64,000 nucleotides of DNA from Aliarcobacter cryaerophilus ATCC 43158 (GCF_003660105.1 NZ_CP032823.1:930001-994000), one strand, 5' to 3'; counted from the stretch's first letter, positions 1 to 8,069 are shown. Numbers and translations: made by a program. The notes: generated from the sequence alone by a model not told the origin.

Positions 1-140
1 TCATAGGCATTAAGCAATCTTTGTGGATGAAAATCACCACCAATTGCAACTAAATCACCACCCATTTGTTCTAATTTTGGAAAATTGAAATTTTCATCAT
101 CTAAAAGCCAGATTTTTTCTTTTTTATCAAGTAATTTCAT
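1..140 (-). CDS. aat: Leucyl/phenylalanyl-tRNA--protein transferase, N-terminal part (cut by window edge)
   Basis: Only the first 46 codons are present; the gene runs off the left edge. The translation begins MKLLDKKEKIWLLDDENF and then shows the family's N-terminal signature, FP followed by GGDLVAIGGDFHPQRLLNAY. Aat transfers Leu or Phe from charged tRNA to N-terminal Arg/Lys of proteins, marking them for ClpS/ClpAP degradation in the cytoplasm. It is divergent from rsuA, with 52 bp between the two starts. The identification rests on this short motif alone. Confidence 0.8.
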   Translation of the reverse strand, partial: MKLLDKKEKIWLLDDENFNFPKLEQMGGDLVAIGGDFHPQRLLNAY

Positions 141-192
141 TTTGGCATTTTATTTAAAATTATGTTAATATCCAATTTTTAAGAGGTTTAAT

Positions 193-873
193 ATGAAAAG
201 AGTAGATGCTTATTTATCAAGTTTGGGATATTGTACTAGAAGTGAAGCTAGAAAATTTTTAAAAATGAATAGTGTTTTTATAAATGAAAATAGGGTATTT
301 AATCCAAGTTTAAAAGCAAAACATAATGAAATTAGTGTAAATGATGAAAAGCTTGATAGTGAAAAAATAACAATATTGATGAATAAACCTTCTAATGTTA
401 TTTGTTCTCACAATGACTCTGGAAAGCTTATTTATTCACTTTTACCACAAAGATATCAAAATAGAAATCCAAAAATTTCAACTATTGGAAGGCTAGATAT
501 TGATACAACAGGAGCTATTTTATTAACAGATGATGGAGAGTTAAATCACAAGCTCACAAGTCCAAAAAAAGATGTAAAAAAGATATATGAAGTAACTTTA
601 CAAAATTCACTAAAAGGTGATGAGAAAGAGATTTTTGAAAGTGGAATAGTAGTTTTAAATGGTGAAGACAAGCCATTAAAACCAGCAAAATTAAAAGTTA
701 TAAATGATAATTTAGTTCATTTAGAGATTGTTGAAGGGAAATATCATCAAGTTAAAAGAATGTTTGCATATACAAAAAACAGAGTAATAAAGCTTCATAG
801 ATTGGAATTTGCTGGTTTTAGAGTTGATGATTTGAAAGAGGGCGAGTTTAGAGTGATTGAATATAAATCATAA
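193..873 (+). CDS. rsuA: RsuA-family 16S rRNA/23S rRNA pseudouridine synthase
   Basis: A 226-residue protein with an S4-like N-terminal RNA-binding segment (about residues 1-50, including the conserved SEARKFL region) and a pseudouridine synthase domain. The family motif GRLDIDTTGAILLT places the catalytic Asp at residue 102, and EGKYHQVKRMF near residue 185 is the usual second motif. Length and domain order match RsuA/RluB/RluE-type enzymes, which isomerise a specific uridine in rRNA. The ATG at 193 follows an AGAGGTTT ribosome binding site. Which rRNA position is modified cannot be read from the sequence. It converges on the HAD phosphatase gene, with 15 bp between the stops. Confidence 0.85.
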   Translation: MKRVDAYLSSLGYCTRSEARKFLKMNSVFINENRVFNPSLKAKHNEISVNDEKLDSEKITILMNKPSNVICSHNDSGKLIYSLLPQRYQNRNPKISTIGRLDIDTTGAILLTDDGELNHKLTSPKKDVKKIYEVTLQNSLKGDEKEIFESGIVVLNGEDKPLKPAKLKVINDNLVHLEIVEGKYHQVKRMFAYTKNRVIKLHRLEFAGFRVDDLKEGEFRVIEYKS

Positions 874-888
874 CTCTAACTCTAAATT

Positions 889-1518
889 TTAAGCTTTTAA
901 AAACTCATTTTCAATTTTTTTTCTTAATTCACAAACAGTTTTTAGTGCATCTTCTTTGTGGTCTGAAAACCCCCAATTTACTAAGATACCTTCAATTCCA
1001 GCACCTATAGCTGCCGCAATATCTTTATTTGAGTCACCAATAAGTTTTGTTTTCTCTTTTTTTGTACTATATTTATTAAGTAAAACATTTACCATATCTG
1101 GATTTGGTTTTGGTTTAGCAACATCGTTGTATCCTAAAATTGTAGAAAAATATCTCTCTATTTCAAGGTGAGATAACATTTTTTTAGCAGCATTTGAATT
1201 TGCATTTGTTGCTATACAAAATTTGAAATCATTTTTAAAATCATCAAGAATATTTTTAATTCCATCATAAATTACTAAATCATTCAAACAATTTTTATTG
1301 TAATACTCTTCAAAAAGATTTGTTACCAAAGGCGTAAACTCTTTTTGATTATAAAAAAATTCTGCACTATTTATGTTTATATCATTTACATGTTCTAATA
1401 TAAAATTATGTTCAAATTTTTCAAGACCTAAATTTTCTCTTACATAATTTACTGTATTTGCTATTGCATGTCCACTATTTATTAGCGTTCCATCCATATC
1501 AAAAATAATCATTCTCAT
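889..1518 (-). CDS. HAD-superfamily phosphatase, phosphoglycolate phosphatase-like
   Basis: A 209-residue HAD hydrolase. Motif I is IFDMDGTLINS at residues 5-15 (nucleophile Asp and DxD), motif II is CIATNANS, and motif III/IV is the conserved Lys of AKPKPNPD followed by GDSNKDIAAAIGAG. The cap lies between motifs I and II, as in the Gph/PGP subgroup that dephosphorylates 2-phosphoglycolate, but specificity in this subgroup cannot be predicted reliably. An AAGGGG ribosome binding site lies upstream of the ATG at 1518. It appears to be a single-gene transcript, convergent with rsuA. Confidence 0.8.
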   Translation of the reverse strand: MRMIIFDMDGTLINSGHAIANTVNYVRENLGLEKFEHNFILEHVNDININSAEFFYNQKEFTPLVTNLFEEYYNKNCLNDLVIYDGIKNILDDFKNDFKFCIATNANSNAAKKMLSHLEIERYFSTILGYNDVAKPKPNPDMVNVLLNKYSTKKEKTKLIGDSNKDIAAAIGAGIEGILVNWGFSDHKEDALKTVCELRKKIENEFLKA

Positions 1519-1629
1519 AAAAACCCCTTAAAATGGCTTCAACATTATATAGTTTTTAAATTAGTAAAAAGTTAAAAACATTTTTTACTAAATAAGATAA
1601 ATTTTATCTTATTTTAATATTTCTTCTAT

Positions 1630-1635
1630 TATAAT
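1630..1635 (+). promoter_or_regulatory. -10 box of a candidate small RNA
   Basis: TATAAT in a T-rich context, which is the usual sigma70 promoter style of Campylobacterota (strong -10, no clear -35). A start about seven bases downstream (near 1642) coincides with the first base of a helix in the predicted RNA. Confidence 0.55.
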
Positions 1636-1641
1636 TCTTTT

Positions 1642-1767
1642 ATAGGATATTTGTATTGAATCCTCCTACAATTAAATACAATTTTTTTATAGTATCCTAT
1701 ACTTTTTTTGAAATGAATTTATATTATATAAGCTTTGCAGTTTTTCCCTCTGCAAAGCTTTTTTTTA
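1642..1767 (+). ncRNA. Candidate structured small RNA (about 126 nt)
   Basis: No credible ORF explains this stretch between the divergent HAD gene and the NosL-like gene, but it has the architecture of an sRNA. A -10 box precedes it. The first eight bases ATAGGATA (1642-1649) pair perfectly with TATCCTAT (1693-1700). An inner helix pairs TTGTATT (1651-1657) with AATACAA (1675-1681) and exposes a 17-nt loop containing TCCTCCT. The RNA would end at an intrinsic terminator at 1730-1767. The CU-rich loop is complementary to Shine-Dalgarno sequences, including AGGAGGA at 3047-3053. The alternative is a 5' leader with attenuation for the gene at 1816. I know no named family for it. Confidence 0.5.
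1730..1767 (+). terminator. Strong Rho-independent terminator
   Basis: An 11-bp perfect stem, AAGCTTTGCAG (1730-1740) with CTGCAAAGCTT (1750-1760), around a 9-nt loop TTTTTCCCT and followed by a run of T. The T tract lies on the plus-strand side only. No plus-strand gene ends upstream, so it must terminate a short transcript such as the candidate sRNA or an attenuated leader of the gene at 1816. Confidence 0.8.
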
Positions 1768-1815
1768 TGCCAAAAAAGATACAATTTACCTTAATTTATT
1801 ATATTTTGGAGACAT

Positions 1816-2313
1816 ATGAAGAAAATTTTACCAATATTAACAGTTGTTTTAATAATTGCAATAATTGTAATAATATTTATATCTATGGCGAAAGAGCAAA
1901 AAATGGTAGTAATAAAAGATGGTAATATTTCTCAAACTCCACTTGAAATAGTTTTAGGAAAATATCAAGATAGTGATTGTGGAATGATTATTCAAGATTT
2001 AACTTTTGCTTCTCAAGTAATTTCAAAAGATGGAAAAACTTGGTTTTTTCATGACCATGGTGGAATGGCAAATTGGTTAAATAGTAAAGATTTTAAAAAT
2101 AGTGTTAAAATTTTTGTTAAGAGTAAAGACACAAATAGGTACATAGATGGAAAAGCTGCTTTTTACAGTACAAATGAAATAACTCCAATGAGATATGGTT
2201 TTGGAGCTTATGAAAATAATCAAGATGGTTTTATAGATTTTGAAGAGATGAGTTTGAGAGTTTTAAGAAAACAGACTTTGGCAAATCCGCAACATAAAGA
2301 ACATAAACATTAA
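1816..2313 (+). CDS. NosL-domain membrane-anchored copper-binding protein
   Basis: A 165-residue protein with one N-terminal membrane segment (about residues 4-24) and a periplasmic domain. The domain contains CGMIIQDLTFASQ, DGKTWFFHDHGGM and TPMRYGFGAYE, which together match the NosL pattern (Cys-Gly-Met metal site; the TPM-YGF block near the end). The C-terminus is His-rich (PQHKEHKH). NosL proteins bind Cu(I) and assist copper-site assembly in nitrous oxide reductase, but no nos gene is visible here. The stop overlaps the start of the next gene by one base, so the pair is probably co-translated and may deliver copper to another enzyme. TGGAG precedes the ATG. Confidence 0.7.
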   Translation: MKKILPILTVVLIIAIIVIIFISMAKEQKMVVIKDGNISQTPLEIVLGKYQDSDCGMIIQDLTFASQVISKDGKTWFFHDHGGMANWLNSKDFKNSVKIFVKSKDTNRYIDGKAAFYSTNEITPMRYGFGAYENNQDGFIDFEEMSLRVLRKQTLANPQHKEHKH

Positions 2314-3023
2314 TGGAGACTTTTAGCCTTATTTCAATTATATCAATAGCTCTTTTAGGTTCTTTTGGACACTGCATTGGAATGTGTGGAGGAATAGTTG
2401 TAGCATATTCTAGTACAAAAATAAAAAGTGAATATTCAAAAACTATTCAAAGTTTTGCTCATCTTTTATACTCTTTTGGAAGAGTTACTACTTATACAAT
2501 TTTGGGGGCTATTTTTGGTTTTATTGGTGGTGTTGTAACTTTTTCAAATACTACAAGTGGAATTTTTTTATTAATAACTGGTTTTTTAATGACTATTGTA
2601 GGATTTTCACTTCTAGGAAAAATAAAATTTTTAACTATTTTGGAGCATAGTTGTTCAAAATCACCACTTTATCAAAAAACATTCAAAAATCTTTTAACAT
2701 CTAACTCTTTGTTTAGTTTCTATCTTCTAGGAATGTTAAATGGGCTTTTACCTTGTGGTTTTGTATATGCTTTTGCAATTACAGCTGCAAGTACAGGAAG
2801 TGCTTTTTGGGGTGCAGTTGTTATGTTTATTTTTGGTCTTAGTACTATTCCAGCACTATTTTTCTTAGGATTTTTTGTTGGATTTTTTAAACAATCAAAT
2901 TTAAGAGATATTTTTATAAAAATAGCCTCTATTTTAGTAATTATTTTTGGAATATATATAGCGTACAAAGGTTATGAATATATTATTGATCCTACAAAAT
3001 CAATACTAAATTGTCATATCTAA
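2313..3023 (+). CDS. DsbD_2/TauE-like six-helix membrane protein (putative metal or cytochrome assembly transporter)
   Basis: A 236-residue integral membrane protein with about six hydrophobic helices. Two internal repeats each carry a Cys motif: GHCIGMCGG near residue 20 and NGLLPCGFVYAF near residue 145. This is the DsbD_2 / urease accessory UreH-like pattern, commonly annotated as a sulfite exporter TauE/SafE family protein. In this lineage such proteins are often linked to copper handling or cytochrome oxidase maturation. Its one-base overlap with the NosL-like gene supports a joint metal-related role. Substrate and direction of transport are unknown. Confidence 0.65.
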   Translation: METFSLISIISIALLGSFGHCIGMCGGIVVAYSSTKIKSEYSKTIQSFAHLLYSFGRVTTYTILGAIFGFIGGVVTFSNTTSGIFLLITGFLMTIVGFSLLGKIKFLTILEHSCSKSPLYQKTFKNLLTSNSLFSFYLLGMLNGLLPCGFVYAFAITAASTGSAFWGAVVMFIFGLSTIPALFFLGFFVGFFKQSNLRDIFIKIASILVIIFGIYIAYKGYEYIIDPTKSILNCHI

Positions 3024-3057
3024 AATTTAGAAAAAAAATTTAAAAAGGAGGAAAAAA

Positions 3058-3228
3058 ATGAAAAGATATTTTAGCTTTTTTGGTATTTTAATGGCAACAT
3101 CAAATGCAAAACTTAATATGTTTTATGCAAAATTTGATAACTATTTAGAAAAACTACCAGACATAAAAAATAGTTTAATAAAAACTGAACTAAAACCAAT
3201 CAAACAATATTCAACAAATAATTTATAA
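3058..3228 (+). CDS. Small ORF, 56 aa, possible exported peptide
   Basis: Not similar to anything I recognise. The ATG follows a near-perfect Shine-Dalgarno AAGGAGG (3046-3052) at 5-nt spacing, the strongest site I noticed in the window. The product starts MKRYFSFFGILMATSNA, which looks like a short signal peptide (KR, hydrophobic stretch, SNA), leaving a mature peptide of about 39 residues rich in Lys, Asn and Leu. It lies 34 bp after the DsbD_2-like gene and 18 bp before the TonB-dependent receptor, so it is probably in the same transcript. Alternatively the ORF could act as a translated leader controlling the receptor. Confidence 0.55.
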   Translation: MKRYFSFFGILMATSNAKLNMFYAKFDNYLEKLPDIKNSLIKTELKPIKQYSTNNL

Positions 3229-3246
3229 ATAAATATAGGAAAAAAA

Positions 3247-5106
3247 ATGCAAAAAATAAATATAAGCTTAGTTGCAAGCTTTTTAATAGCAACAAATTTA
3301 TACTCACAACAAACAAACTCTTTGGATGAAATTACTATTTCAAGTGCTACAAAATCAGAAGAAAAATTAAAAAATGTTACAGCCAATGTCGATGTTATAA
3401 CAGCAGAAGATATTGAGTCAAGAAAGTTTAAAACAGTTATCGAGGCTTTAAATAGTTTATCAGGTGTTAGTATTTCAAGCAATGGTGGAATTGGAACTTT
3501 AAGTCAAGTTTACTTAAGAGGAATGAAAAGTGAAAATACTTTAGTTTTAATCGATGGAATAAGATATAACAATCCTTATAATGGTTCAGTTGATTTTGCA
3601 CATTTAATGATAAATGATATTGAAAGAATAGAAGTTCTAAAAGGTGCTCAAAGTAGTGTTTGGGGTGCAGATGCTAGTGCTGGAGTTATAAATATTATTA
3701 CAAAATCAGCAAAAGATGGAACTTTTGGAAATGCAAGCGCTGAATATGGAAGATATGACTCAAAAATATCAAAGGCTACAATTTCTCATAAAAATAAAAA
3801 TTTTGATGCAAAACTTAGTGCAACTAGAGTTGATACAGATGGATTTTCAGCCATTTCACCAAAAAGTAATGAAGCAAAAAAATATGAAGATGATGGATAT
3901 AAAAATACAACAGTAGATTTAAAATTAGGATACAACTTTGATGATAATAATAGATTAAGTGCTAGTTATGGAATAGTTGATGCAAAAACAAAGTTTGATG
4001 ATATGCTTTCAGATGCTAGTTATAACCCTGATATCATAGCTTCTGCAAACTCAAAAGCTGAAACAAAAACTAGAAATAGTATAGCAAGTTTAAATTATGA
4101 AAATAAAAATATTTTTGCAACTACAAATATTTATACAAACTATTCAAGATTTAAAAATGAAACTAAAACTGAGGTTGGATTTAATGATTCTAAAAATAAA
4201 ACAGATATAAAAGAATATGGTATTAAATCAACTATTCCATACTTAGAAGACTCTTCGTCACTTACAGTTGGAGCAGAGTATAAAGACTTTGAAGATAAAG
4301 AAGATATCAATAGAAAATATAATAGTAAAGCTATTTATTTTACAAATACAAATAAGTTTTTTAGCGATAAAACAATACTTTCACAGGCTTTAAGATATGA
4401 CAAATACAGTGATTTTGATAATAAAACAACAGGAAAAATAGGAATTAAACAATATATTATAGATGAGTTAAATATTAGTTCAAACTATGGTACAGGATAT
4501 AATACGCCTTCTTTTATACAATTATATAAAACATCTTGGGGTGGAAATCCAGACTTAAATCCTGAAAAAACAAAATCTTATGATGTTGGGTTTGAATACA
4601 AAGGTTTTTCTGTAACGTACTTTAATACAAAAGTTAATAATTTAATGGTATCAAATGCAAGTACATCTTGGAAATATAAAAATATCGAAGGAGATAGTAA
4701 ATTTAAGGGAACTGAAATTGCTTATAAAAACTCTATAATTGAAGATGTTTTTATAAATTTAAACTATACAAATCTTAGCGCAAAAGATTCAAAAGATAAA
4801 AAACTTCAAAATAGACCTAGCAATAAGTTTAATTTTGGAGTTGATTATTATGGTTTAAAAGATTTTCACTTTAATATAAATGGTGAATATATAGGAACAA
4901 GACAGAGTGTTAATTTTGATTATAATAAACCAGATGTAAAAACTGGAAACTATACAGTTTGGAATGCTGTTGTTGATTATGATATTAGCAAAAACTTCTC
5001 TACTTATTTAAAGCTTGATAATATTTTAAATAAAGATTATCAAATAGTTGATGGCTATGCAACAAGCCAAAGAGCAGCATTTGTTGGATTGAAGGCTAGT
5101 TTCTAA
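3247..5106 (+). CDS. TonB-dependent outer membrane receptor, BtuB-like
   Basis: A 619-residue protein with a signal peptide (about residues 1-20), a TonB-box-like segment LDEITISSAT (about 26-35), and a plug domain (about 45-150) with the typical blocks YLRGMKSENTLVLIDGIR and IERIEVLKGAQSSVWGADAS then AGVINIITK. A beta-barrel follows and ends in a terminal Phe (VGLKASF). Length and plug resemble the cobalamin receptor BtuB (about 614 residues). The next three genes encode a BtuF/BtuD/BtuC-like ABC importer, which supports corrinoid uptake. Haem or siderophore transport is the main alternative. No TonB/ExbBD genes lie in the window, so energy must come from elsewhere in the genome. Confidence 0.75.
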   Translation: MQKINISLVASFLIATNLYSQQTNSLDEITISSATKSEEKLKNVTANVDVITAEDIESRKFKTVIEALNSLSGVSISSNGGIGTLSQVYLRGMKSENTLVLIDGIRYNNPYNGSVDFAHLMINDIERIEVLKGAQSSVWGADASAGVINIITKSAKDGTFGNASAEYGRYDSKISKATISHKNKNFDAKLSATRVDTDGFSAISPKSNEAKKYEDDGYKNTTVDLKLGYNFDDNNRLSASYGIVDAKTKFDDMLSDASYNPDIIASANSKAETKTRNSIASLNYENKNIFATTNIYTNYSRFKNETKTEVGFNDSKNKTDIKEYGIKSTIPYLEDSSSLTVGAEYKDFEDKEDINRKYNSKAIYFTNTNKFFSDKTILSQALRYDKYSDFDNKTTGKIGIKQYIIDELNISSNYGTGYNTPSFIQLYKTSWGGNPDLNPEKTKSYDVGFEYKGFSVTYFNTKVNNLMVSNASTSWKYKNIEGDSKFKGTEIAYKNSIIEDVFINLNYTNLSAKDSKDKKLQNRPSNKFNFGVDYYGLKDFHFNINGEYIGTRQSVNFDYNKPDVKTGNYTVWNAVVDYDISKNFSTYLKLDNILNKDYQIVDGYATSQRAAFVGLKASF

Positions 5107-5107
5107 G

Positions 5108-5941
5108 ATGAAAAAAGTACTATATTTTCTACTTTGTTTAAATATTTTAGATGCAAATGAGAGAATTATCACTTTAAGTCCAGCAATAAATGAGATAGCT
5201 TTCGCCTTAGGTTTAGGCAATAAAATTATTGCAAATACAGAGTTTTGTGATTTTCCTATTGAGTCAAAAAATATTCAAAAAGTTGGAGGATATGGAAGTG
5301 TTAGTTTAGAAAAGGTTGTGAACTTAAATCCAACTATTATATTAAATCAAGATTATGATAAAAAATTAAACCAAAGTTTAAAAGATTTAAATTTTAAAAC
5401 TTTGGTTTATAAAACAAATAGTTTAGAAGATATTAAGTTTACAATAAAAGATTTAGGTGAAGTTTTTAATAAAAAGGAAGAAGCAAAAAATCTAAATAAT
5501 CAGATAGAAAATAGTTTAGAATCTTTGAAAAATATTATAGAAAATAAAAAAATTCTTATAGTAATAAGTCCACAAAACACGCTATCTAATCAGATTTTTG
5601 TAGCAGGAAATTTTATATATTTTGAAGATATTATAAAATCTAGTAATAATGTTAATGCTTATCAATCTAGTTTAAAATCACAACCTTCAATAAATAGTGA
5701 AAAATTAATCACTTTAAATCCAGATATTATTATTTTATTGGCTCCATTTTTAGAAAATGATGAAAAATCTAAAGAAAAATATATAAAAATGTGGGAAAAA
5801 CTACCAATAAATGCAAGTAAAAAGAAAAATGTCTATATAATAGATAAATTATATTCAGGTATTCCAAGTCATAGAATAAAATATTTTATAGATGATTTTA
5901 AAGGTATTTTAGAAGATGTTAGAACTAAAAAATTACAGTAA
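5108..5941 (+). CDS. Periplasmic corrinoid/metal-chelate binding protein, BtuF-like
   Basis: A 277-residue periplasmic binding protein. A short signal-like N-terminus (about 16 residues) leads straight into RIITLSPAINEIAFALGLG, typical of BtuF and related cluster A-II binding proteins. The bilobal fold is linked by a long helix around residues 115-150, and NPDIIIL lies in the second lobe. No lipobox Cys is seen. It starts 1 bp after the receptor stop and overlaps the ATPase gene by 26 bp. BtuF delivers vitamin B12 to BtuCD; the family also includes ferri-siderophore and haem binders, so the ligand is an inference from context. Confidence 0.7.
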   Translation: MKKVLYFLLCLNILDANERIITLSPAINEIAFALGLGNKIIANTEFCDFPIESKNIQKVGGYGSVSLEKVVNLNPTIILNQDYDKKLNQSLKDLNFKTLVYKTNSLEDIKFTIKDLGEVFNKKEEAKNLNNQIENSLESLKNIIENKKILIVISPQNTLSNQIFVAGNFIYFEDIIKSSNNVNAYQSSLKSQPSINSEKLITLNPDIIILLAPFLENDEKSKEKYIKMWEKLPINASKKKNVYIIDKLYSGIPSHRIKYFIDDFKGILEDVRTKKLQ

Positions 5942-6617
5942 TTTTATTTTAAAAGATATTTCTTTTATTTTAGAAAATAGTCAAAATCTACTTATTTTAG
6001 GGGAAAATGGAGCAGGTAAATCTACTTTGGCAAAAGTTTTATCTAATCTTTTACCATCTTCTAATCTTTTTTTTGAAAATAAAAATACAAGAGATTTAAG
6101 TTCATATCAAAGAGCAAAATCTATAAATTATATTCCTAGTCGTTTTGAGATATTTGATGAATATTTGACTGTTTTTGAGTATTTAAAATTGTCAATTATA
6201 GAAGAAAAAAAAATAGAAGATATAGAAAAAATTATATCTTTACTAAAACTTGAGAATCTAAAATTTAACTCTTGTGTAAATTTAAGTTCAGGAGAGCAGC
6301 AACTTTTGCTTCTTGCTGGTGCTTTACTACACAATGCAAATATTACAATTTTTGATGAATTAACTGCAAATTTAGATTTAAATAGAGTAAAAGATGTTTT
6401 TGATATTTTAAATTCAAGCTTACTATCTCAAAAAATAGTAATTACACATAACCTTGATTTTGCTTATGCTTTAAAAGATTTCAAAGTACTATTTTTGAAA
6501 AAAGGTTCTTTGAAATTTTTTGGTTCTCATAGTGAATTTTTTATACAAGAGAATTTAAATAGATTTTATGGTGAAAATTTAAAACTTTTAGATTCGCATT
6601 TGGTACTTGATTTATGA
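5916..6617 (+). CDS. ABC transporter ATPase, BtuD/FecE-like
   Basis: A 233-residue nucleotide-binding subunit. Walker A is GENGAGKST near residue 30, the signature is LSSGEQQ near 123, Walker B is ITIFDEL near 146, the D-loop is ANLD, and the H-loop is VITHN near 180. All catalytic elements are intact. The start overlaps the binding-protein gene by 26 bp and the end overlaps the permease by 4 bp, so the three are translationally coupled. It powers import of the ligand captured by the BtuF-like protein. The N-terminus is slightly short for the family, because the first beta strand is minimal. Confidence 0.8.
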   Translation: MLELKNYSNFILKDISFILENSQNLLILGENGAGKSTLAKVLSNLLPSSNLFFENKNTRDLSSYQRAKSINYIPSRFEIFDEYLTVFEYLKLSIIEEKKIEDIEKIISLLKLENLKFNSCVNLSSGEQQLLLLAGALLHNANITIFDELTANLDLNRVKDVFDILNSSLLSQKIVITHNLDFAYALKDFKVLFLKKGSLKFFGSHSEFFIQENLNRFYGENLKLLDSHLVLDL

Positions 6618-7561
6618 AAAAAATATTATATATTTTTGCTATTTTGATTATATTTATATCTCCTTTTTTAGGAGAAATTACTATAAATATTAAAGATATT
6701 TTCTATTTGAATGATAGTTTATCTACTGTTTTCTGGGATTTAAGAGTTCCTAGAGTTATTTTGGCATTTTTTGTAGGTTCAATTTTGGCTTTGGGTGGTT
6801 TAATTTTTCAAATAGTTTTTAAAAATGAGTTAATAACTCCATATACTTTAGGAATTGCAAGTGGAACAACACTGTTTTCAGCTATTTCTATAGTTTTTTT
6901 TCCATTGATACCACTATTTTTCTCTAGTATTTTTGGATCACTTGTTACTATTTTAATTCTATTTATAATTTCTAAAAAAATAAACTCAAAAAGGCTTATA
7001 AGCTCTACAAATTCAATGCTTTTAATAGGAATTGCACTATCGTATTTTTATAGTTCAGCACTTATGCTTATATTTTTTATTAGTAATCTTCAAGAAAACT
7101 ACTCAATAGTAAGATTTACTTTGGGAAGTCTTGATACAGTTGGATTTCTTGCTCCTTTTGTTGTATCTTTTGTGGCATTTTGTCTTCTGCTTTTTATTTA
7201 TAAAATGAAAAATAGTATAAATTTACTTCTTATTTCAAATGATATGGCTTTTTTAAAAGGTTTAAATGTAAACAAAATTATTTTGACTTTACTTTTGTTT
7301 ATTACTATTTGTGTTGGAATTTGTATTAGTTTTACAGGACCTATTGGTTTTGTAGGGCTTGTAATTCCTCATATTGTAAAACTAATCTATAAGCAAAGCG
7401 CAACTAAGCTATTTTTTCCAACACTATTTTTTGGTGGAACTTTTTTAGTTTTTTGTGATTTGATTTCAAGAGTTTTACCAACCGCTTCAAGCTTACCAAT
7501 AGGTGTTGTAACTGCTTTTATTGGAGCTCCGTTTTTTGTATATCTTTTAATACGTAAATAA
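6614..7561 (+). CDS. FecCD/BtuC-family ABC permease
   Basis: A 315-residue membrane protein with about nine hydrophobic helices. Family blocks are WDLRVPRVILAFFVGSILALGG, LTPYTLGIASGT (here LITPYTLGIASGT) and the coupling-region block FTGPIGFVGLVIPHIVK, which are standard for the FecCD family (BtuC, FhuB, FepD). The closing block is LPTASSLPIGVVTAFIGAPFFVYLL. It forms the inner membrane channel with the upstream ATPase. It is the last gene of the uptake operon and converges on sixA with 10 bp between the genes. Confidence 0.8.
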   Translation: MKKILYIFAILIIFISPFLGEITINIKDIFYLNDSLSTVFWDLRVPRVILAFFVGSILALGGLIFQIVFKNELITPYTLGIASGTTLFSAISIVFFPLIPLFFSSIFGSLVTILILFIISKKINSKRLISSTNSMLLIGIALSYFYSSALMLIFFISNLQENYSIVRFTLGSLDTVGFLAPFVVSFVAFCLLLFIYKMKNSINLLLISNDMAFLKGLNVNKIILTLLLFITICVGICISFTGPIGFVGLVIPHIVKLIYKQSATKLFFPTLFFGGTFLVFCDLISRVLPTASSLPIGVVTAFIGAPFFVYLLIRK

Positions 7562-7571
7562 AACTTTTTAA

Positions 7572-8069
7572 TTAAGATTTATTAAACATTTTTGGATATA
7601 TAAAAAACTCTAAAATTCCAATTTTTTCTTTAATGTTTTCCCACTTTTTTATATCAAAATTTATTTTTAATACACCACTTGTAGGAATATTCTCTTCAAA
7701 GCTTCCAAGTAAAAAAGCTACTAAATCATTAAGTCCAGGATTATGTCCAAATAAAAAAATAGTTTTATATCTATCATCTATATTTTTTATAACTTTTAAA
7801 AGATTTTCAAATGGTGCTTCATAAATCGACTCTTCAAAGATAATTTCATTTTTAAAATCAAACTCTTTTAGAAAAAAATCCAAAGTCTGTTTTGTTCTTT
7901 TTGAAGGTGAAGAGATTATTAAATCAGGAGTTAATCCTTTTTGTTTTAGGATTTTTGCGATAAAAGGTGCATTTTTTTCACCTCTTTTATTTAAAGGTCT
8001 ATCAAAATCTTCTAAAAATGGATTATCCCAACTAGATTTTGAATGTCTTATTAAAATCAACTCTTTCAT
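7572..8069 (-). CDS. sixA: SixA-like phosphohistidine phosphatase (histidine phosphatase family)
   Basis: A 165-residue protein of the branch 1 histidine phosphatase superfamily, in the compact form typical of SixA. The catalytic motif is RHS at residues 8-10 (LILIRHSKSSW), a second active-site Arg lies in SSPSKRT (R58), and the second catalytic His is H109 in FGHNPGLND. SixA removes phosphate from phosphohistidine in phosphorelay or PTS proteins; the target here is unknown. Its start is 83 bp from the start of lapG, divergently. Confidence 0.8.
   Translation of the reverse strand: MKELILIRHSKSSWDNPFLEDFDRPLNKRGEKNAPFIAKILKQKGLTPDLIISSPSKRTKQTLDFFLKEFDFKNEIIFEESIYEAPFENLLKVIKNIDDRYKTIFLFGHNPGLNDLVAFLLGSFEENIPTSGVLKINFDIKKWENIKEKIGILEFFIYPKMFNKS

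Noticed and set aside
1656-1925. 89-aa plus-strand ORF
   Set aside because: It runs through the candidate RNA and terminator, has no ribosome binding site and overlaps the NosL-like gene in another frame.
3024-3246. Cobalamin riboswitch before the BtuB-like receptor
   Set aside because: The gaps are too short, the space is taken by a coding ORF, and no B12-box-like block is visible.
3141-3482. 113-aa minus-strand ORF
   Set aside because: It is antisense to the small ORF and the signal peptide and plug of the receptor; an AT-rich shadow with no start signal.
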